DNA from: an uncultured Collinsella sp.
GTDB taxonomy: Bacteria > Actinomycetota > Coriobacteriia > Coriobacteriales > Coriobacteriaceae
Length of the DNA: 14,349 nt
Assembly (NCBI GenBank): GCA_934643435.1
Contig: CAKUCJ010000006.1
Span: 1-14,349 of the forward strand
Direction: 5' to 3'
Position 1 is the first letter of the stretch. Every line of letters begins with the position of its first letter. Under the pieces are notes generated by a model. It did no database searches, was not told the DNA's origin, and was given only the letters and a program-made list of their open reading frames with translations. A program made the translations under genes and the position numbers. Of this stretch, positions 7,365-13,952 are shown piece by piece.

Positions 7365-8441
7365 ATGCCAAACATTGTCGACTACAACCATCCCACTTGC
7401 TCGCGCCGCGCCTTCTTGGGCCTCGCTGGCGCCGGACTGCTATCGGCAGCCGCATCGCTTGGCCTTGCCGGCTGTGGCCCTCAAAACGCAAAGGCATCGG
7501 CTGGCTCCAGTGCCAAGGGCAACGCCGCTCAAAAAGTCCAATCAACCACATTGTTTGCATTCGATACCGTCGTGACCATCAGCGCCCAGTGCAGCAAAAA
7601 GCTGCTCAATACCGTTAGCGAGCGCTGCACGTATTTTGAGAACCACTTTTCGCGCACGGTCGAGGGCTCTGATATCTGGAACATCAACAACGCCGCAGGC
7701 GCCCCGGTCGAGGTCGCACCCGAGACGGCAGCAGTTATCAAAGATGCCATCGAGTATGCCAAGGAGTCCGACGGCCTCTTTGACATCACCATCGGCGCCG
7801 TCTCGAGCCTTTGGGATTTCGTTGAGGGCATTAAGCCCGACGATGCCGCCATTCAGGCAGCACTTCCCCACGTCGACTATCGCACCATCACGGTCGAAGG
7901 CAACACCGTCACGCTCGCCGATCCCGAGGCAAAGCTCGACCTGGGCGGCATTGCCAAGGGCTATATCACCGACGATGTGGTGAGCATCCTCAAAGAGGGC
8001 GGCTGTAAAAATGCATCGATCAGCCTAGGCGGCAACGTCTACGTTATGGGTGAGAGCTTTGACGGCGATGCCTGGAGCGTCGGCGTCCAAGACCCCAACG
8101 GCGCACAGGACGACGTTCTGGCCACTGTCGCGGCACGCAACCGCTCGGTCGTCACCAGCGGCCTCTACGAGCGCAGCTTTGAGCAGGACGGACAGCTCTA
8201 CTACCACATCCTCGACCCCAAAACGGGCTATCCCGCAAGCACCGACCTCAAGAGCGCCTCAATCATGACCAAGAAATCCGTGCTGGGTGACGCCTACTCC
8301 ACCATCCTGTTTTTGCTCGGCCACGACCGCGCCATGGAGCTCATCGAAAACGATGAGCGCTTTGAGGGCGGCGTTTTAGTCGATATGGACGATCGCGCCA
8401 CCAAGAGCGACGGCTCGGCGTTCAAGATCTTGCGGGATTAG
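7365..8441 (+). CDS. apbE: FAD:protein FMN transferase, lipoprotein (ApbE)
   Basis: This encodes 358 residues, close to the usual ApbE length. ATG 7365 follows CGGAAG; an in-frame ATG at 7311 inside the upstream gene is rejected. The N-terminus has a twin-arginine motif S13-RRAFLG followed by a hydrophobic stretch and lipobox LAG-C37, so it is predicted to be a lipoprotein on the outer membrane face, perhaps Tat-exported. ApbE hallmarks are present: FDTVVTIS near residue 66, GLFDITIGAVSSLWDF, KLDLGGIAKGY, SLGGNVYVMG, SGLYERSF, YYHILDPKTGYPA and GDAYSTILFLLG. The last is the metal-binding Asp/Ser/Thr region. The enzyme transfers FMN from FAD to the Thr of DxxSGAT motifs with Mg2+. Its substrates are presumably the FMN-binding domains encoded at 379, 4353 and 5866. 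The mid-operon position supports this. Confidence 0.95.
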   Translation: MPNIVDYNHPTCSRRAFLGLAGAGLLSAAASLGLAGCGPQNAKASAGSSAKGNAAQKVQSTTLFAFDTVVTISAQCSKKLLNTVSERCTYFENHFSRTVEGSDIWNINNAAGAPVEVAPETAAVIKDAIEYAKESDGLFDITIGAVSSLWDFVEGIKPDDAAIQAALPHVDYRTITVEGNTVTLADPEAKLDLGGIAKGYITDDVVSILKEGGCKNASISLGGNVYVMGESFDGDAWSVGVQDPNGAQDDVLATVAARNRSVVTSGLYERSFEQDGQLYYHILDPKTGYPASTDLKSASIMTKKSVLGDAYSTILFLLGHDRAMELIENDERFEGGVLVDMDDRATKSDGSAFKILRD

Positions 8442-8449
8442 GAGCCATG

Positions 8450-8863
8450 ATGGTCAAGCGCAAAGGTGCGCGCGATGGGCGCGACAACAAAAGGCTCAAC
8501 CTCATCCTGGTTTTGGCAATAGCGGCCGTCGCATGCGTCGGCTTGGTCGCCACGCGCCTGATGGGAGCAAACACGAACGCCGATACGGCCACGGTCGTTA
8601 TCCGCGATGGAGAGCAAAACGTCCACGAGCTTCCTCTGAGCCAGAACACGACCAAGACCGTTACGACCGACTTGGGAACCAACCTCATCGAAATCAAAGA
8701 CGGACGCGTGCGCGTCGAGGAGGCAGACTGCCCCAACCAGGACTGCGTGCACCAGGGCTGGATTGACGCTGCCGGGCAGCAAATTGTCTGCCTTCCGCAC
8801 AAGCTCACCGTCGATATCGTCGACGAGAGCACCGAGACCACCTACGACGTAGTGGGGCGCTAA
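8450..8863 (+). CDS. Membrane-anchored NusG-domain-II protein (EetA-like)
   Basis: This encodes 137 residues. Two tandem ATGs exist at 8447 and 8450; the second is chosen because AGGAG (8440-8444) is only 2 bases from the first but 5 from the second. A basic N-terminus precedes one transmembrane helix (about 15-37). The outer domain (45-137) contains the NusG domain II pattern: C94-PNQD-C99-VHQGWI and QQIV-C114-LPHKLTVDI. The three cysteines could form a disulfide or bind a cofactor. Stand-alone, membrane-anchored NusG-II proteins recur beside ApbE, FMN-binding and Gx-transporter genes, and as I recall one is EetA of the Listeria/Lactiplantibacillus electron-transfer locus. It is not the transcription factor NusG: the NGN and KOW domains are absent. 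Its exact role is unknown. Confidence 0.82.
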   Translation: MVKRKGARDGRDNKRLNLILVLAIAAVACVGLVATRLMGANTNADTATVVIRDGEQNVHELPLSQNTTKTVTTDLGTNLIEIKDGRVRVEEADCPNQDCVHQGWIDAAGQQIVCLPHKLTVDIVDESTETTYDVVGR

Positions 8864-8866
8864 TCC

Positions 8867-10024
8867 GTGGAGATGGTCGATATCGAGCACGCTCGCCGCC
8901 TGGCGCGCGTTTCGTTGCTGTGCGCCTGCGCATTGGTGCTGTCCTATCTGGAGACCATGATTCCGCTGCCCATCGCGGTACCCGGCATTAAACTGGGTCT
9001 TGCCAACGTGGCGGTAGTCGTCGCGCTCTATACACTCGATGTCAAAAGCGCCGGTGCCGTTGCGCTCGTCAAGGTCTTTGCATCGGGCTTTTTGTTTGGC
9101 TCGCCCATGATGCTCGCCTATAGCCTGGGCGGCACGGCCCTCGCCTTTATCGGCATGGTCGCCCTTGCCGCCGTGCCGGGTGTTGGCTTGGCGCCCGTGA
9201 GCATGCTTGCCGCCGTGCTGCACAATGTAGGTCAGCTGGGCGTTGCCGCCATGGCGCTGCAGACCCCAGCAGTCTTTATCAACCTGGGCGTTCTGGGCGT
9301 TGCCGCCTGTGTCACCGGCGGCATTACGGGCGCGGTGGCAGAAGGCGCGCTCGCCGGTATTGAGCAAGCCGATGACACACGTCCCTCCGTCGATTGCGCT
9401 GCACTTGCCGCCAATATCGTGGCAGGAGAGCGCATCGCCTTTGTCGGCGCCAACGGCAGTGGCAAAAGCACCTGTGCACTCGAGCTTGCGGGGCTACTCA
9501 AAGATGCGGACGAACACGCTATGCGTGCTCAGGGCACCGTCGGTCTTGCGTTTCAGGACCCCGACAACCAGATCGTCGCCCCAATCGTGCGAGACGATGT
9601 GGCCTTTGTGCTCGAAAACCGTGGTGTTCCCCGCGACGAAATGCATTCAGAAGTCGTGCATGCACTCAGCGAACTTGGCATCGTCGAACTTGAGGGCCGC
9701 GATGTCGCCACGCTCTCGGGCGGCCAAAAGCAACGCGTGGCGGCATCGGGATTGGTTGCGCTCTCCCCTTCGCTCGTGATTTTTGACGAGACGACCGCCA
9801 TGCTCGATGATGCCGCCCGCGAGGCCGTCAATGATCTCATCGATCATCTTTGCCAGCGCGATGTTGCCGTGATTCAGGTCACACAGCTGCTCGACGAGGT
9901 TGCCCGCGCCGACCGCGTCGCTGTTTTCGAGGCGGGTGCCATCGCATACCTGGGTGCCGTGCAAGACCTTGCCGGCCAGCGCGACCTGCTCATTCGATGC
10001 GGCCTGGAGGAACTGTGTCGTTAA
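8867..10024 (+). CDS. Fusion: Gx-transporter (EetB/HepI-like, ECF S-like) domain + EcfA-type ATPase
   Basis: This encodes 385 residues from GTG 8867, 3 bases after the previous stop codon. Residues 1-162 are a multi-helix membrane domain with PGIKLGLANVAVVVALY (39-55), the signature of the heptaprenyl diphosphate synthase component I/Gx transporter family, which has an ECF S-component-like fold (family knowledge). From about 175 an ABC ATPase follows: Walker A G194-ANGSGKS-T202, Q-loop FQDPDNQ around Q230, signature LSGGQKQR 283-290, Walker B LVIFDE 303-308. Two oddities appear. The ATPase lacks the usual N-terminal strand with the aromatic A-loop residue. The switch histidine is replaced by glutamine (VTQ, Q340). 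Catalysis may therefore depend on the partner ATPase encoded next. No stop or frameshift separates the domains, so the fusion is genuine in this sequence. The substrate is unknown; flavin or a quinone/isoprenoid precursor fits the context. Confidence 0.85.
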   Translation: MEMVDIEHARRLARVSLLCACALVLSYLETMIPLPIAVPGIKLGLANVAVVVALYTLDVKSAGAVALVKVFASGFLFGSPMMLAYSLGGTALAFIGMVALAAVPGVGLAPVSMLAAVLHNVGQLGVAAMALQTPAVFINLGVLGVAACVTGGITGAVAEGALAGIEQADDTRPSVDCAALAANIVAGERIAFVGANGSGKSTCALELAGLLKDADEHAMRAQGTVGLAFQDPDNQIVAPIVRDDVAFVLENRGVPRDEMHSEVVHALSELGIVELEGRDVATLSGGQKQRVAASGLVALSPSLVIFDETTAMLDDAAREAVNDLIDHLCQRDVAVIQVTQLLDEVARADRVAVFEAGAIAYLGAVQDLAGQRDLLIRCGLEELCR

Positions 10025-11553
10025 CCTGCTCGAACATAACTGTCTGCTATCCCGAGGCAAACGCCTGTGCCCTGTCCCATGTTTCGTTGGAGGTTATGCC
10101 CGGCCACGTGATCGGTATCGTAGGCGCCTCCGGTTCCGGTAAGTCAACGCTGCTGCGTATCCTTGCCGGAGCGCTTGCCGTGCAGGCGGGGTCTGTCGTG
10201 GCGGACGGCACCGCGCTTGGCACACACCCCACGGCGGATGAACTTCGTACGCATCGCAAAACAGTGGCGCTCGTGCAGCAACGCCCCGAGCAGCAGTTTT
10301 TTGCCGCCACGGTCTTTGACGAGGTGGCGTTTGGCCCTCACAATCTTGGACTGGACGAGGCAGAAGTCGAGCGACGCGTCGGCACATCGCTCGCCAGCGT
10401 CGGGCTTGATCTCGCCACTATCGGCGACACTAGCCCCTTCGCCCATTCTGGCGGAGAGCAGCGCCGTATCGCCGTTGCCGATATGCTCGCGCTCGAGACA
10501 CCGTATTTGCTGCTCGACGAGCCAACTGCAGGGCTCGACCCCCACGCCCGCCAGCTGTTGCTTGAGCGTTTGACCCAACTCGCGCGTCACGGCCGCGGCA
10601 TCGTTATCGCCACGCACGATTCGCGTGTACTGAGCATCTGCGACAAGGTCTTTCGGTTGCAGGACGGTTTGCTGCTGCCGCAACGTTCAGAGGGTGTCCA
10701 GATGGCAGCCGTTGGCGCGACGGCCACGCATCCCGCGGAAATCGAACATACCCAGCCGGCGTCCAAGGCGATCTCGTTTGGCATCTTTCGTCCGGGGTCA
10801 AGTCTCGTTCACCTGCTACACCCCGCCACCAAGCTCATATTCTGTTTGCTCTTTATGGTTGCCGGTTTTATTGCCCAGCGGCCCGGTGCCCTTGCCGCCG
10901 TCGCGCTCGCCGCATTCGCCTCGCTCGCCGCAAGCGGCAGCTCGATGCGCCAGGCGCTTCGTGCCCTCAAGCCATTTCGCTGGCTTATGGGGTTTGTCCT
11001 GGTCTTCAACGCACTCTTCACCGCATCGGGAGCTTTGCTGCTACAGGTGGGTCCTCTGCAGATCACCTCTGGAGGCCTACTCTTTGGCGTGCTCTGCGTG
11101 CTGCGCTTTGTCCTCATTATGTTGGGAACATCGACACTCATGGCGACCACCTCCCCCACCGCACTCGCCGATGGCGCCGCGGCGCTTATGAGACCCCTCG
11201 CTTGCCTGGGCCTGCGCACCGACGACGCCACCATCGCCATCCAGCTCACGCTTCGTTTTGTCCCCGTGCTTATCGAAGAGCTCAATCGCATCAAGGCCGC
11301 CCAAGAGGCACGCTTGGCGCGCTTTGATAGCCCCTCGCCATTACAACGTGCGCGCGCCTTTATCCCCGTCATAACGCCCTTGTTTAGCAGCGCGCTGCGG
11401 CGCTCTGACACGCTCGCGCTCGCCATGGTCAACCGCGAATACGGAGCGCACCCGGCTGTCGGCAGAACCTGCCTGCGCAGCTATCGCTTTGACCGGGTAG
11501 ACCTTGCTGTTCTGGCGCTCGGATGCTGCATCGTTGCGATTGCGCTGTTCTAG
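10015..11553 (+). CDS. Fusion: EcfA-type ATPase + EcfT transmembrane component
   Basis: This encodes 512 residues. GTG 10015 follows GGAGG (10006-10010) at 4 bases and overlaps the previous gene by 10 bases; in-frame sequence further upstream is just the preceding gene read in another frame. Residues 1-225 form a complete ABC ATPase: aromatic Y12 near the N-terminus, Walker A G37-ASGSGKS-T45, Q-loop at Q89, signature SGGEQRR 145-151, Walker B LLLDEP 165-170 and switch H201. A linker (226-262) leads to an EcfT/CbiQ domain (263-512) with about five helices. Its cytoplasmic coupling region has the expected basic motifs, EARLAR near 436 and AMVNREYG near 470-477. Together with the preceding fusion it supplies S-like, two ATPase and T parts, a whole ECF transporter in two chains. 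It is the last gene of the operon. Confidence 0.88.
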   Translation: MSLTCSNITVCYPEANACALSHVSLEVMPGHVIGIVGASGSGKSTLLRILAGALAVQAGSVVADGTALGTHPTADELRTHRKTVALVQQRPEQQFFAATVFDEVAFGPHNLGLDEAEVERRVGTSLASVGLDLATIGDTSPFAHSGGEQRRIAVADMLALETPYLLLDEPTAGLDPHARQLLLERLTQLARHGRGIVIATHDSRVLSICDKVFRLQDGLLLPQRSEGVQMAAVGATATHPAEIEHTQPASKAISFGIFRPGSSLVHLLHPATKLIFCLLFMVAGFIAQRPGALAAVALAAFASLAASGSSMRQALRALKPFRWLMGFVLVFNALFTASGALLLQVGPLQITSGGLLFGVLCVLRFVLIMLGTSTLMATTSPTALADGAAALMRPLACLGLRTDDATIAIQLTLRFVPVLIEELNRIKAAQEARLARFDSPSPLQRARAFIPVITPLFSSALRRSDTLALAMVNREYGAHPAVGRTCLRSYRFDRVDLAVLALGCCIVAIALF

Positions 11554-11607
11554 GGCTCGGCATGCCATGCCACTCGCCGGAATGCGGCATATGGTCTGTA
11601 TGGCATT

Positions 11608-11616
11608 TGCGATAAT
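11608..11616 (+). promoter_or_regulatory. Candidate extended -10 promoter for the Ntn hydrolase gene
   Basis: TGCGATAAT matches the extended -10 form (TGnTATAAT) at eight of nine positions counting the free base. It lies 31 bases before the start codon, giving a leader of roughly 20-25 bases that includes the ribosome binding site. There is no good -35 hexamer at the normal distance, as often seen with extended -10 promoters. The surrounding 60 bases repeat GGCAT/ATGCC five to six times. Confidence 0.4.
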
Positions 11617-11646
11617 GCCTATAGCATCGCTTTGAGAGGAGCCCTC

Positions 11647-12732
11647 ATGAAGCCACGTAACATTGCCATCACCTGCGGTGTCGCAGGAGTCGCCGTCGGC
11701 CTTGCCGCTGCCACCGGCATCGTTTACCGTAAGCAAATCCAGTCCGCCGCGTCGCTCAAACGCTTGACCGGCTACACAGACGGCCATGACCTGTACGCAA
11801 TCGACATCGCTTACGACTACGACCTCGACCGCATCATCGCCGCCGATGCGCGCGACGACCAGGCCTACATTGATGCCGTAGTGGCTCAGGTGCTCCCCGG
11901 CGTGCCAGCACATGTCCAAGCGCCGCAGTTTGCCTGCAGCGCCTTTGCCGCCGTCGATGCCGAAGGCCGCGTACGCACCGGACGCAATTATGACTTTAAA
12001 GACGACACCTCGGCCCTGCTGGTGCGCAACCACCCGCGCGATGGCTATGCCTCCATCGGGTTTGCCGCTCTCAACAACCTGGGCGATAATGCTCCGCTTG
12101 ATTCTGTCGCCGGGCGCGCCGCAGCACTCATGGGGCCGTTTGCCCAGCTCGACGGCGTCAACGAATGCGGCGTATCCATTGCCGTACTCACCCTGGATTC
12201 CAAGCCCTGTGATCAGGACACCCAGCGTCCCGTCATCAACACCTCGCTCGCCATCCGCCTGGTGCTCGACCGCGCTGCTTCCACACAAGAAGCCGTCGAC
12301 CTGCTTTCCTCCTACGACATGCACGCCATGGCCGGACGCGATTACCACTTCTTTATCAACGACACCACCGGTGACGCGCGCGTGGCGGAATGGGATCCGC
12401 GCGATCCGGACCGCGCTTTTAAGGCGACCCCCGTGCGCCAGGTCACAAACTTCTACGCCTGCTATGGCGACGAGGTGCTTCCCAACCAGAAGAACGGTGA
12501 GCTGGGCCATGGCAAGGAGCGCGCCATCGCCATCGCCGATGTCCTTGACGCCCATGCAGGGGCGCAGGATGAGGCGGCCGCTTGGAAGGCCCTGCGCGCC
12601 GCGGCGCAAGAGCCCAATCCGGACGACATTACGAGCAACACGCAATGGTCGATCGTCTTTGACAACACCGAGCCCGCTGCCGCCATTACGCTGCGCCGTC
12701 ATTGGGGTGACGTCGACGCCTTCGCGCTGTAA
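11647..12732 (+). CDS. Linear amide C-N hydrolase, choloylglycine hydrolase (Ntn) family
   Basis: This encodes 361 residues. ATG 11647 follows GAGAGGAG (11634-11641); an in-frame TTG at 11632 lies ahead of that site and is rejected. The N-terminus has one hydrophobic helix (about 5-27) then a roughly 70-residue pre-region. The catalytic core starts at QFA-C97-SAF. Counting Cys97 as nucleophile 1, R113 and D116 (in GRNYDF) fall at +17 and +20, exactly the Cys2/Arg18/Asp21 spacing of bile salt and penicillin V hydrolases. GVNECGVSIAVLTLDS and the late QWSIVFDN segment also fit the family. In classical members the cysteine is N-terminal after Met removal. Here it is internal, so autocatalytic or other cleavage of a 96-residue propeptide is predicted. 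The substrate is an amide (N-acyl amino acid, conjugated bile acid, acyl lactone or similar). Bile salt hydrolase activity cannot be asserted. It stands alone, after the flavin operon and before pfkA. Confidence 0.8.
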   Translation: MKPRNIAITCGVAGVAVGLAAATGIVYRKQIQSAASLKRLTGYTDGHDLYAIDIAYDYDLDRIIAADARDDQAYIDAVVAQVLPGVPAHVQAPQFACSAFAAVDAEGRVRTGRNYDFKDDTSALLVRNHPRDGYASIGFAALNNLGDNAPLDSVAGRAAALMGPFAQLDGVNECGVSIAVLTLDSKPCDQDTQRPVINTSLAIRLVLDRAASTQEAVDLLSSYDMHAMAGRDYHFFINDTTGDARVAEWDPRDPDRAFKATPVRQVTNFYACYGDEVLPNQKNGELGHGKERAIAIADVLDAHAGAQDEAAAWKALRAAAQEPNPDDITSNTQWSIVFDNTEPAAAITLRRHWGDVDAFAL

Positions 12733-12801
12733 GGAACCAAGCCCGCCCGCCTTACACGTGCTTGACGTTTCTTACATTTCTATACATTTGAGCTAACACG
12801 T

Positions 12802-12834
12802 TTTACCCCCGTATCAGTAATGTGCGGGGGTAAA
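12802..12834. promoter_or_regulatory. Inverted repeat upstream of pfkA, candidate operator or leader hairpin
   Basis: TTTACCCCC (12802-12810) and GGGGGTAAA (12826-12834) are exact reverse complements. The next four inner positions also pair if G-U is allowed. No T-run follows on either strand, so a terminator is unlikely. It lies just upstream of, and overlaps the -35 position of, the extended -10 at 12845-12853. This is a natural place for a repressor or activator of pfkA. Confidence 0.45.
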
Positions 12835-12844
12835 CTTATGCGCA

Positions 12845-12853
12845 TGTTATAAC
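12845..12853 (+). promoter_or_regulatory. Candidate extended -10 promoter for pfkA
   Basis: TGTTATAAC matches the extended -10 consensus except for the last base. Transcription would start near 12860, leaving a leader of about 13 bases containing GGAAGGA. The -35 position falls in the G-run of the inverted repeat and has no TTGACA match. A TTGACG at 12763-12768 is too far upstream to pair with it. Confidence 0.4.
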
Positions 12854-12872
12854 TTGCCCGGAAGGATTCATC

Positions 12873-13952
12873 ATGCTTAGGATCGGTCTTCTTACCAGTG
12901 GCGGCGACTGCCAAGCGCTCAACGCCACCATGCGCGGCATTGTCAAAACGCTCATGACCAATAGTGCAGAGCCCATCGAGATCTATGGTTTTGAGGACGG
13001 CTATCAGGGACTCATCTACAGCAGGTTCCGCGTCATGACGCCTGCCGATTTTAGCGGCATCCTCACCCGCGGCGGCACCATCCTGGGCACGAGCCGCACG
13101 CCGTTCAAGCGTCTGGACATTCCCGAGGCCGACGGCGTCGAGAAGGTGCCCGCGATGGTACACACCTATCATAAGCTGCAGCTCGACTGCTTGTTCATGC
13201 TGGGCGGCAACGGCTCCACCAAGACCGCCAACCGCCTGCGCCAGGAGGGCCTCAACGTTATCGCCCTGCCCAAGACCATCGACAACGACACCTGGGGCAC
13301 CGAGATGACGTTTGGCTTTACGAGCGCCATCGACGTCGCCACCAAGTGCATCGACGACATTCACACCACCGCCTCGAGCCACGGCCGTGTGTTTGTCATC
13401 GAGATTATGGGCCACAAGGTTGGCTGGATTCCGCTGTACGCCGGCGTCGCGGGCGGCGCGGACGTCATCCTAATCCCCGAGATCCCCTACGACATGAATC
13501 ACGTCATCAAGACCATCGAGCACCGCATGGAGACCGGCAGCCGCTTTACCATCGTGGCCGTCGCCGAGGGCGCCATCTCCAAGGAGGACGCGGCGCTGTC
13601 CAAGAAGGAGTACAAGAAGAAGCTCGCCGAGCGCACGAGCCCGTCGATCGTCTACGACATCGCCAAGGAGATCGAGGCCAAGACCGGTCGCGAGACCCGC
13701 GTCGCCATCCCCGGCCACACGCAGCGCGGCGGCCAGCCCGACGCCCAGGACCGCATCTTTGCGACCCAGTGCGGCGTCGAGGCGGCACTCGGCTGTCTGC
13801 GCGGCGAGTTTGGCTACATGATCGCCCTGCGCGACGGCAAGATGTGCCACATGCCGCTCGAGGAGGTCGCCGGCAAGCTCAAGTATGTCGACCCCCAGAG
13901 CGACCTGGTGCGCGAGGCCAAATCGTTGGGCATCAGCTTCGGCGACGAATAG
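12873..13952 (+). CDS. pfkA: 6-phosphofructokinase
   Basis: This encodes 359 residues, within the normal PFK range. ATG 12873 has GGAAGGA (12860-12866) 6 bases upstream. The enzyme phosphorylates fructose 6-phosphate in cytosolic glycolysis. Visible landmarks are TSGGDCQALNA (8-18, the phosphoryl-donor loop), GGNGST (111-116), PKTIDND (133-139, catalytic Asp), MGHKVGW (179-185), PEIPYD (202-207), and EGA and GHTQRGG later. The donor-determining positions are Gly114 (E. coli Gly104, ATP-type) and Lys134 (E. coli Gly124, where Lys is usual in PPi-type and group III enzymes). That mix suggests an ATP enzyme of the group III kind rather than a PPi enzyme, but the donor is not settled. Asn113 replaces the usual metal-linked Asp, and His181 replaces Arg of the MGR motif. 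The gene appears monocistronic, between its own candidate promoter and a large palindrome. Confidence 0.93.
   Translation: MLRIGLLTSGGDCQALNATMRGIVKTLMTNSAEPIEIYGFEDGYQGLIYSRFRVMTPADFSGILTRGGTILGTSRTPFKRLDIPEADGVEKVPAMVHTYHKLQLDCLFMLGGNGSTKTANRLRQEGLNVIALPKTIDNDTWGTEMTFGFTSAIDVATKCIDDIHTTASSHGRVFVIEIMGHKVGWIPLYAGVAGGADVILIPEIPYDMNHVIKTIEHRMETGSRFTIVAVAEGAISKEDAALSKKEYKKKLAERTSPSIVYDIAKEIEAKTGRETRVAIPGHTQRGGQPDAQDRIFATQCGVEAALGCLRGEFGYMIALRDGKMCHMPLEEVAGKLKYVDPQSDLVREAKSLGISFGDE

Noticed and set aside
8450..8863. Transcription factor NusG
   Set aside because: Only domain II is present, behind a transmembrane helix; NGN and KOW domains are missing.
8867..9360. Heptaprenyl diphosphate synthase subunit as an enzyme
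   Set aside because: The family name is historical. The domain is an integral membrane protein without the Asp-rich motifs of prenyl synthases, and it is fused to an ABC ATPase.
11341..12702. Minus-strand open frame of 453 codons across the Ntn hydrolase gene
   Set aside because: It spans the intergenic gap and opposes two genes with clear catalytic motifs; it is a GC-driven shadow.
11647..12732. Naming the Ntn hydrolase a bile salt hydrolase
   Set aside because: The active-site spacing fits, but the same family includes penicillin V and N-acyl amide hydrolases, and the N-terminal extension is not that of known bile salt hydrolases.
12728..12756. Terminator formed by TGTAAGG/CCTTACA around the end of the hydrolase gene
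   Set aside because: The stem is only 7 bp with a 15-base loop, and no T-run follows directly.
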